From Dethiobacter sp. (GTDB taxonomy: Bacteria > Bacillota_D > Dethiobacteria > Dethiobacterales > Dethiobacteraceae): 10,220 bases of DNA. The notes beneath the pieces are model-generated. The model made no database searches, had not been told where the DNA came from, and saw nothing but the letters and a program-made list of their open reading frames with translations. The position numbers and the translations under genes were made by a program. Shown piece after piece: positions 5,456 through 10,220 of the stretch; the first letter of the stretch is position 1, and every line of letters starts with the position of its first letter. The DNA lies in NCBI GenBank assembly GCA_018333395.1, contig JAGXSQ010000066.1, forward strand, positions 1 through 10,220. The letters run 5' to 3'.

Positions 5456-7102
5456 ATGATACAGGATTCACGGGAAGATTTTTTTCTGCAGTTGTTGGCT
5501 GATTACGTGCTTTTAAACGAAATTTTGGCAGGAAACAATGCTGAGCAGTTCTTACATAAAATTGGTATTAAATACGGGCTGCGGCTGGAAGACCGCTACC
5601 GTTCTGCTTCTGATTATTCCGAAAATTTAACTGTTGAGCAGTTTAGCAATTTGATTTTGCAGTTTGCGCAGAGCATCGGCGGAGAATATGTGCTGCAGGC
5701 AGCTGACGAAGAAAAAGTGGTTATTTACTGTTACAGGTGTCCCTTTGGCCATGTGGTCTTAAAGACGCCTGTTTTGTGCGCTGCGGTAACAGCAATGTTG
5801 GGCGGGATTGCCTCCCGCAATTTTCCCTATAGCAAGGTGAGCAGGGAACATTCCATCGCCAAAAAAGCTGCCAATTGTCAGTTAGTGATTTATCTTCAAG
5901 AGACAGAGGTGGCATTGGCTGCAACGGGGAATGTTTTCGAAGACAAAGCTGTCAGCTATGTGCTTACACCTGCAGAAATCGAATTGATGAACAATGAAGT
6001 TCTTGCCGGTAACAATATTTATCATAAATATGTGGCTAGCTTTGAAAGCCTGAAAAGTAAGCATCAGTATTTGGAAGCCGAATATAATCAACTACGCAAT
6101 GAAATATTTTCGGATTTAGGGTTGGGTGTGCTGACCGTGAATGAGGCAGGTAAAATTACGTATATGAATAAAGAGGCTCAGGAATTGCTGCCGGTAGGAG
6201 AACACTGGGATGCCGGCAGTACGAAAGTCTTCCAGCCTCTTTTGCAGGAAACGTTGCTTAAGTATACGCATTTTAAACAGCATCAGGTTCAAATCGCCTT
6301 TCCTTGTGGGGCACGGATTTATTCGGTAAACACTGCTCCTCTTTTTGATGAAGAAGGAGGACTTAGTGGCGCAGTCTGTGTTTTTCAGGATGAAACAAAA
6401 AAAAGGGAACTGGAGAACGAGCTTTTACAGATGGAAAAGTTCTCTCTGGTGGCAGAGCTGGCTGCCGGTATTGCGCATGAAATTCGCAACCCCATCACAA
6501 CGCTGCGCGGATTTCTGCAGATTTTAAGTAAGGAATTCAGGCATGAGACCAAAGGGGCCGAATATTGTGCCATGATGATTGAGGAGATTGACCGTGCTAA
6601 TACCATTCTTAAAGAATTTTTACTGCTGACAAAGCCGACTGCACCAAAAGTTCGGGAAGCAGATTTGCATGTAGTGCTGGAAGAAATATTTTTACTGATC
6701 GAGAGTAAGTCTTTGCTGGAAAATGTGGAGATTCGCAAGTATTATGCGAAAAAGCTGCCCCTTGTCAAGGTTGACCAGGCGCAGATGAAACAGGTTTTCT
6801 TGAATTTGGCAACGAACGCTATTCAGGCGATGACTAATGGTGGCTACCTGACTATCTCTACCTCCGAGGAGAAGGGAAAAGCGGTAGTTAGGTTTAGTGA
6901 CACAGGCTGCGGCATGGAAGAAAGTCAAATTAAGAAAATTTTTGATCCGTTTTTTTCCACAAAGGAGCAGGGGACGGGTCTAGGTTTAGCAATTTCTTAT
7001 CGGCTTATTGAAGCTCATCATGGTAAACTATCAGCGGAAAGCACTCCTGGGAAAGGCTCTATTTTTACGGTGGAACTGCCTGTATTATGTAACGAGGAAT
7101 AG
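5456..7102 (+). CDS. Soluble PAS histidine kinase with four-cysteine N-terminal sensor module
   Basis: A 548-residue protein; ATG 5456 follows a G-rich ribosome-binding stretch (5442-5447). No membrane segment is visible, so it is cytoplasmic. Residues 1-195 form a sensor module with C92-x2-C95, C108 and C141, in the context YCYRCPFGHVV, PVLCAAV, NCQLVIYL. It loosely recalls the cysteine-containing metOD1/V4R-like ligand domains, but I cannot confirm that. A possible short coiled coil (about 195-215) leads into a PAS domain (about 215-325; GVLTVNEAGKITYMN). HisKA follows with the phospho-acceptor H341 in AAGIAHEIRNPITTLRGF. The HATPase domain has the N box N454, the G1 box DTGCGM (482-487) and the G2 box GTGLGLAI (506-513). 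The layout resembles orphan sporulation phosphorelay or NtrB-like kinases. No response regulator adjoins it; the partner is unknown. Co-transcription with an NAD-salvage gene hints at redox or nutrient sensing, which is inference. Confidence 0.9.
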   Translation: MIQDSREDFFLQLLADYVLLNEILAGNNAEQFLHKIGIKYGLRLEDRYRSASDYSENLTVEQFSNLILQFAQSIGGEYVLQAADEEKVVIYCYRCPFGHVVLKTPVLCAAVTAMLGGIASRNFPYSKVSREHSIAKKAANCQLVIYLQETEVALAATGNVFEDKAVSYVLTPAEIELMNNEVLAGNNIYHKYVASFESLKSKHQYLEAEYNQLRNEIFSDLGLGVLTVNEAGKITYMNKEAQELLPVGEHWDAGSTKVFQPLLQETLLKYTHFKQHQVQIAFPCGARIYSVNTAPLFDEEGGLSGAVCVFQDETKKRELENELLQMEKFSLVAELAAGIAHEIRNPITTLRGFLQILSKEFRHETKGAEYCAMMIEEIDRANTILKEFLLLTKPTAPKVREADLHVVLEEIFLLIESKSLLENVEIRKYYAKKLPLVKVDQAQMKQVFLNLATNAIQAMTNGGYLTISTSEEKGKAVVRFSDTGCGMEESQIKKIFDPFFSTKEQGTGLGLAISYRLIEAHHGKLSAESTPGKGSIFTVELPVLCNEE

Positions 7103-7163
7103 AGTCAAGTAGCTTTTAACAAAGGCACGGTTTAATACGGAAACTTGATGAAGCGGAAACGAA

Positions 7164-7196
7164 AAACGAGGTACTTCAAAATGAGGTACCTCGTTT
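7164..7196. terminator. Terminator between the kinase gene and vapBC
   Basis: AAACGAGGTAC (7164-7174) and GTACCTCGTTT (7186-7196) form a perfect 11-bp stem with an 11-nt loop. On the minus strand the hairpin runs into a T-rich tail (complement of 7166-7162), so it best serves vapC, which ends 26 bp away. On the plus strand it may also limit read-through from the kinase gene into antisense of vapBC. Confidence 0.75.
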
Positions 7197-7221
7197 AAGT
7201 CTAAGCTAAACCGACGGGCTT

Positions 7222-7626
7222 TCATGCGCTAACCCAATTTTCGAGCACAAGACCCTCAATCCGCTCGAATTCACGGACATTATTAGTGACAATAATAAGT
7301 CCTTTTGCTTTCGCATGTGCTGCAATCAGCATATCCATAACTCCAATCGGAGTTCCTTGTCGCCGTAACGTTGCGCAAATTTTCCCGTATTCTGTAGCCG
7401 CTTCATCATCAAATGGCAATATGTCCACAATAGATAAAAATTGATTTAGTGCAAGTGTGTTTTTTCCCGGGTATGCGCTTGCTTCTACGCCATGTACGAG
7501 TTCTGCAAAAGTAATTGCAGAAATGGCAACGCCGTCGCCCATGTTCGAATGGAGGTTTATGAGCACATTTTCTGTTTTTTTCTTTATGAGATACACACAA
7601 ATATTTGTATCCAGCATGTATTTCAT
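7222..7626 (-). CDS. vapC: VapC-type PIN-domain toxin ribonuclease
   Basis: A 134-residue, single-domain PIN protein, the usual VapC length. The acidic Mg-binding set is intact: D6 in MLDTNI, E42 in FAELVHG and D98 in [10 protein letters not shown]. The fourth site is in VTNNVREF (113-120), the common TNN...EF form. VapC toxins cleave RNA, often tRNA or rRNA loops, and are held inactive by VapB; the RNA target cannot be told from sequence alone. Its ATG overlaps the antitoxin stop codon by four bases (ATGA), giving coupled translation. A terminator lies 26 bp after its stop codon. No catalytic residue is missing, so it should be active. Confidence 0.93.
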   Translation of the reverse strand: MKYMLDTNICVYLIKKKTENVLINLHSNMGDGVAISAITFAELVHGVEASAYPGKNTLALNQFLSIVDILPFDDEAATEYGKICATLRRQGTPIGVMDMLIAAHAKAKGLIIVTNNVREFERIEGLVLENWVSA

Positions 7627-7853
7627 AACGTCTCTCTCGGCGTTTGAACACCCTGATTACGTTCACCTGCAAAGAAATCATCGGTAAAGCTGTTAAGACC
7701 GTTAAGAAAGGTTTCCCATAAATGCTCTTTTGGAAACAACATAACAGCATAACCCACTTTTTTAATATATACTTCGTTACCCGAAAAACGGTATTCTTTC
7801 GGTAACCGGACAGCCTGGCTCTGACCGTTAACAAATAATTTTGCAGTTTCCAT
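7623..7853 (-). CDS. vapB: VapB antitoxin, SpoVT/AbrB-like DNA-binding protein
   Basis: A 76-residue protein with an N-terminal AbrB/MazE-like swapped-hairpin DNA-binding domain: [19 protein letters not shown] (residues 5-23), then [19 protein letters not shown] (25-43). The C-terminal third ([16 protein letters not shown]) is the expected toxin-binding tail that wraps VapC. GAGGTG (7866-7861) lies 7 nt before the ATG. It neutralises VapC and should bind the operon's own promoter together with the toxin; the tandem repeats at 7872-7894 are the likely site. The overlap with vapC and the antitoxin-first order are typical of type II modules. Confidence 0.92.
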   Translation of the reverse strand: METAKLFVNGQSQAVRLPKEYRFSGNEVYIKKVGYAVMLFPKEHLWETFLNGLNSFTDDFFAGERNQGVQTPRETL

Positions 7854-7871
7854 TTCTATTCACCTCATTTT

Positions 7872-7894
7872 TAGTATATATTCTAGTATATATT
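7872..7894. repeat. Tandem 11-bp direct repeat, candidate VapBC operator
   Basis: TAGTATATATT occurs twice (7872-7882 and 7884-7894), identical and one base apart, giving a 12-bp register of roughly one helical turn. It covers the spacer and -10 of the vapBC promoter, which is where an autorepressor would act. Confidence 0.6.
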
Positions 7895-7902
7895 ATTGTC
7901 AA
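7873..7902 (-). promoter_or_regulatory. Sigma-A promoter of vapBC
   Basis: On the minus strand TTGACA (7902-7897) is a perfect -35. TATACT (7878-7873) is a good -10 at 18 bp spacing. The antitoxin ATG is 19 bp beyond the -10, with its ribosome-binding site between, giving a very short leader. Confidence 0.75.
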
Positions 7903-7940
7903 GGCTTTATTACTCTCACTATTCACACGGCTCCTTCATA

Positions 7941-7973
7941 CTGAAAGGTTATACAACCGACTATATGGTTCAG
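7941..7973 (+). other. Structured leader segment with competing stems upstream of cphB
   Basis: CTGAA (7941-7945) can pair with TTCAG (7969-7973). AACC (7955-7958) can pair either with GGTT at 7947-7950 or with GGTT at 7967-7970. These pairings are mutually exclusive and stand upstream of a terminator-like hairpin, as expected for an attenuator or riboswitch-like leader. The stems are short and no known RNA class is recognised. Confidence 0.3.
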
Positions 7974-7998
7974 ATAATCTACAAAAAGAAAGACGCCT

Positions 7999-8019
7999 AA
8001 AGCGTTAAGCGCTTTTTTT
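7999..8019 (+). terminator. Terminator-like hairpin in the cphBA leader
   Basis: AAAGCG (7999-8004) pairs with CGCTTT (8010-8015) and the T run continues to 8019. An alternative stem uses AAAGACGC further upstream (7989-7996). Because vapB and cphB diverge, no plus-strand gene lies immediately upstream to be terminated, so it may be an attenuator or the end of a small RNA. Confidence 0.5.
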
Positions 8020-8024
8020 GAAAG

Positions 8025-8054
8025 ACGGAAAAGACTATGCTTTAGCATAGGATG
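8025..8054 (+). promoter_or_regulatory. Candidate sigma-K/E-like promoter of cphBA, alternatively a hairpin
   Basis: GCATAGGATG (8045-8054) resembles the sigma-K -10 (GCATANNNTA, last base differing), and AC at 8025-8026 is correctly spaced for its minimal -35. The same bases form a perfect hairpin, CTATGC (8035-8040), TTTA, GCATAG (8045-8050), so the similarity may be structural instead. Low certainty. Confidence 0.3.
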
Positions 8055-8093
8055 CCTAGGCAGTGGCAATTCTATCAGTGTGGGATTTTCTCC

Positions 8094-8100
8094 GGAGGTG
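8094..8100 (+). promoter_or_regulatory. Ribosome-binding site deciding the cphB start
   Basis: GGAGGTG is 7 nt before the GTG at 8108. It lies inside the longer frame that would begin at GTG 8063, so the shorter protein is the likely product. Confidence 0.85.
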
Positions 8101-8107
8101 CTTAATC

Positions 8108-8935
8108 GTGACCCGGCAAAAACAAGGAAGCTTAGTAGTAATCGGTGGCGCGGAAGATAAGGAAGGGGACTGCAAAATTTTGCACCGCTTTCTTAGGCTG
8201 TGCGGTGGGCGGGAGGCCAGGATTTTAATCTTGTCAACGGCCAGCACAGACCCGAGCGCCGGAGAAGAATACGCCGCTATTTTTACTGATTTTGGCGCTC
8301 ATGAGGTGCGGATCCTGGCTGTTCCAAGCAGAAAGGAAGCTAATCATGGTGAATTCAAGCAAGTTTTTGCTGATTGCAGCGGGATTTTTTTTACCGGCGG
8401 TGATCAACTGCGGATTACAGGAATTCTTGGTGGCAGCAGGTTGGGTGATGTCCTTCGCCACGCCCGCGACCGAGGGGCAGTAGTGGCCGGAACGAGCGCC
8501 GGCGCATCAGTTATGAGCGAAACAATGCTGGTAGGAGGAGTAGATGATGCTACGCCAAAAAAGGAGATTATCCGGATGGCCCCAGGCCTAGGGTTATTGC
8601 GACAGGTGGTAATAGACCAGCACTTTGCCCAACGGGGGCGTATTGGACGGTTGCTTGCCGCAGTAGCTTATAATCCTGAAATGCTCGGTGCCGGTATTGA
8701 TGAGGATACGGCGCTTGTAATTGATGAAGACGGGGTGTGCGAGGTGGTGGGCTCCGGTACTGTGACCATAATTGACGGTCGAAAGGTAACTCATTCAAAT
8801 ATTTCGGAGTCAAAGCCCGGCCAACCGCTGGCATTAACAAATATTTGTTTGCACATCCTTGCGGAACAGTACTGCTTTCACTTGGACAAACGCAATGTTT
8901 CTCTGCCCGAAGTTAAGGAGGAAAATAGCAGATGA
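8108..8935 (+). CDS. cphB: Cyanophycinase (peptidase S51 family)
   Basis: With the GTG at 8108 the protein has 275 residues, close to the 271 of Synechocystis CphB. The in-frame GTG at 8063 would add a leader unlike the family and has no good ribosome-binding site. Cyanophycinase is a cytoplasmic serine exopeptidase that cuts the Asp/Arg polymer cyanophycin to beta-Asp-Arg dipeptides. The catalytic set is visible: S130 in GTSAGASVM, H172 in DQHFAQRGRIGRL and E199 in GAGIDEDTALVID. All three are offset by exactly two from the Synechocystis triad (S132, H174, E201). The N-terminal VIGGAEDKE (11-19) and FFTGGDQLR (94-102) are also family marks. The stop codon overlaps the cphA start (ATGA), so degradation and synthesis enzymes are translationally coupled. 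Assignment is secure. Confidence 0.95.
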   Translation: MTRQKQGSLVVIGGAEDKEGDCKILHRFLRLCGGREARILILSTASTDPSAGEEYAAIFTDFGAHEVRILAVPSRKEANHGEFKQVFADCSGIFFTGGDQLRITGILGGSRLGDVLRHARDRGAVVAGTSAGASVMSETMLVGGVDDATPKKEIIRMAPGLGLLRQVVIDQHFAQRGRIGRLLAAVAYNPEMLGAGIDEDTALVIDEDGVCEVVGSGTVTIIDGRKVTHSNISESKPGQPLALTNICLHILAEQYCFHLDKRNVSLPEVKEENSR

Positions 8936-10220
8936 ACATCAGGGAGATCCAATTTTTTACAGGGCGAAATATTTACAGTCACCGTCCTGTTATGAAGATG
9001 CTTCTTGATTTGGGAGCGAGAAGATTATATCGAACGGAAAGTATTTTTACAGAGCGCTTGCTTGCCATGCTGCCGCGCTTGGCGGAACATTTCTGCTCTC
9101 GCCGCTACCCCGGAGGTTTCGTGGAGCGCCTTGAGGAAGGCACATATCTGGGTCATGTAATTGAGCATGTTTTTCTGGAACTGCAGAGTATGGCTGGGAT
9201 GGATGCGGAGTATGGCAAGACGATGAATAGGGATGACGATTTAACGGAAATTATCTGTGAATACCGCTGCCGTCAAGCTGTAGAGGGGCTGGCTCTGGCG
9301 GCTATACGTGTAGTTGCCGCTGCGCTGGATGGTGACACAGTCAATTTAACTAAAATGGTAGCCAAAGCTAGAAAGGCGGCTCTCCGTTTTTTGCCGGGAC
9401 CGAGTACGGAAGCCATTTTGCAGGCGGCGCGTAAGCGCGGTATTCCCGTTCAGCAACTGGCAGAGGGTAGCAGTCTTTATCGTCTTGGAACCGGAAAATA
9501 TCAGAAAAGAATTTTTGCCAGCATCAGTGAGGGAACAGGCTGTATTGCCGTAGAGGTCGCCGGTAATAAGCCATTAACGAAGCATATTTTGGAACAACAT
9601 GGCTTGCCTGTGCCGCGCGGTATGGTGGTTCGCAGCAAGAAAGAAGCCTGCCGAGCAGCAAGGCTGTTGGGCTTCCCTGTGGTGGCAAAGCCGGATAACG
9701 GGAATCAGGGCAAAGGGATTTCGCTGGAAATTTGCTCATACCATGAAGTTGAGCAGGCTTTCGCGGCTGCAGCCGCTATTAGCGCTACCGTCCTAGTTGA
9801 GAAGCATATTTATGGCAGGCACTATAGAGTATTGGTGGTGGGCGGAGAGTTGGCAGCCGCCGCAGAACGCATCCCAGCCCATGTGCTAGGGGATGGGCTA
9901 CACAATGTTTTCCAATTAGTGCGCCAGGAGAACAGCAATCCGCTGCGTGGCTGTGGGCACGAAAAGCCGCTCACCAAGCTTAAGCTGGATTCAACCGCCT
10001 ATGCGCTGCTCGCAAAACAGGGATTATCGCTTACTTGTGTGCCAAAGCCGGGACAACAGGTCTGGCTGCGAAAAAATGACAATCTTTCCACCGGTGGGAC
10101 GGCTAGCGACGTTACCGAGAGAGTTCATCCACTCCAAGCGCAGCTTGCTGTGCGCGCTGCTTTGGCAGTTGGTCTTGAGATTGCCGGGGTTGACCTGATT
10201 ATGCAGGATATCAGCGCAAC
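8932..10220 (+). CDS. cphA: Cyanophycin synthetase, N-terminal half
   Basis: The frame opens at ATG 8932, overlapping the cphB stop codon, with AAGGAGG (8915-8921) 10 nt upstream. It stays open to the window edge; 429 codons are visible of the roughly 870-900 typical for CphA. The enzyme polymerises Asp and Arg into multi-L-arginyl-poly-L-aspartate using ATP. The N-domain (about 1-160) carries GHVIEHVFLELQSMAGM (74-90). The ATP-grasp domain begins near 215: TKHILEQHGLPVPRG, then VVAKPDNGNQGKGIS (250-264), where Gln259 replaces the more usual His. Further landmarks are EKHIYGRHYRVLVVGG (290-305), AERIPAHVLGDG (311-322), GHEKPLTKL (342-350) and LSTGGTASDVTERVHP (385-400). The Mur-ligase-like C-terminal domain that adds Arg is outside the window. 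Nothing seen suggests a broken gene. Pairing with cphB supports the call strongly. Confidence 0.95.
   Translation, partial: MNIREIQFFTGRNIYSHRPVMKMLLDLGARRLYRTESIFTERLLAMLPRLAEHFCSRRYPGGFVERLEEGTYLGHVIEHVFLELQSMAGMDAEYGKTMNRDDDLTEIICEYRCRQAVEGLALAAIRVVAAALDGDTVNLTKMVAKARKAALRFLPGPSTEAILQAARKRGIPVQQLAEGSSLYRLGTGKYQKRIFASISEGTGCIAVEVAGNKPLTKHILEQHGLPVPRGMVVRSKKEACRAARLLGFPVVAKPDNGNQGKGISLEICSYHEVEQAFAAAAAISATVLVEKHIYGRHYRVLVVGGELAAAAERIPAHVLGDGLHNVFQLVRQENSNPLRGCGHEKPLTKLKLDSTAYALLAKQGLSLTCVPKPGQQVWLRKNDNLSTGGTASDVTERVHPLQAQLAVRAALAVGLEIAGVDLIMQDISA

Noticed and set aside
6385..6738. Minus-strand frame of 117 codons inside the kinase gene
   Set aside because: Serine-rich shadow of the HisKA region, fully covered by a secure gene on the other strand.
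8063..8107. Longer cphB start at GTG 8063
   Set aside because: The added 15 residues are not family-like, and the strong GGAGGTG site points to GTG 8108, which also gives the usual length and catalytic spacing.

Overview
The window reads as chromosomal DNA of an endospore-forming Firmicute. It holds two adjacent SPOCS (DUF3794)/LysM proteins, a secreted LysM-CAP protein, a signal-less YkuD/LysM L,D-transpeptidase and a cphB-cphA cyanophycin pair. GC is intermediate, with strong Shine-Dalgarno sites and several GTG starts. A Negativicutes (Sporomusa-like) or related clostridial lineage is my best guess; this is inference from gene content, not from a marker gene.

Layout. (1) 1-2568, + strand: the 3' end of one SPOCS/LysM gene, its terminator, a GC-rich palindromic island with a second terminator, then a complete 521-aa SPOCS/LysM paralogue. 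(2) 2569-4394: a LysM-CAP gene (+) behind a good sigma-A promoter, convergent with an L,D-transpeptidase gene (-). The two share a hairpin that contains the second gene's stop codon. (3) 4395-7102, + strand: nicotinate phosphoribosyltransferase followed after 26 bp by a soluble PAS histidine kinase with a four-cysteine N-terminal module and no adjacent response regulator. (4) 7222-7902, - strand: a compact vapBC toxin-antitoxin operon with a clear promoter and a tandem-repeat operator candidate. (5) 7903-10220, + strand: a structured leader containing a terminator-like hairpin, then cphB (cyanophycinase) overlapping cphA (cyanophycin synthetase), which runs off the window with 429 codons visible.

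How the parts fit. Most genes suit building or provisioning an endospore: SPOCS/LysM proteins are coat/cortex-interface morphogens, LysM-CAP and YkuD/LysM proteins act at peptidoglycan, and cyanophycin is an Arg/Asp reserve linked to spore assembly in clostridia. Three of these genes (second SPOCS/LysM, L,D-transpeptidase, cphB) have an upstream CATANGAT element resembling the -10 box of the mother-cell sigma factors E/K, although the -35 elements are weak. The NAD-salvage enzyme plus cysteine-bearing kinase look like a separate metabolic/redox-sensing unit, and vapBC looks like an accessory insertion.

I found no rRNA, tRNA, CRISPR array, transposase or phage gene. No wholly new defence-type system is evident. 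The least explained items are the two terminator-like hairpins that have no preceding gene to terminate (881-926 and 7999-8019) and the four-cysteine kinase sensor.
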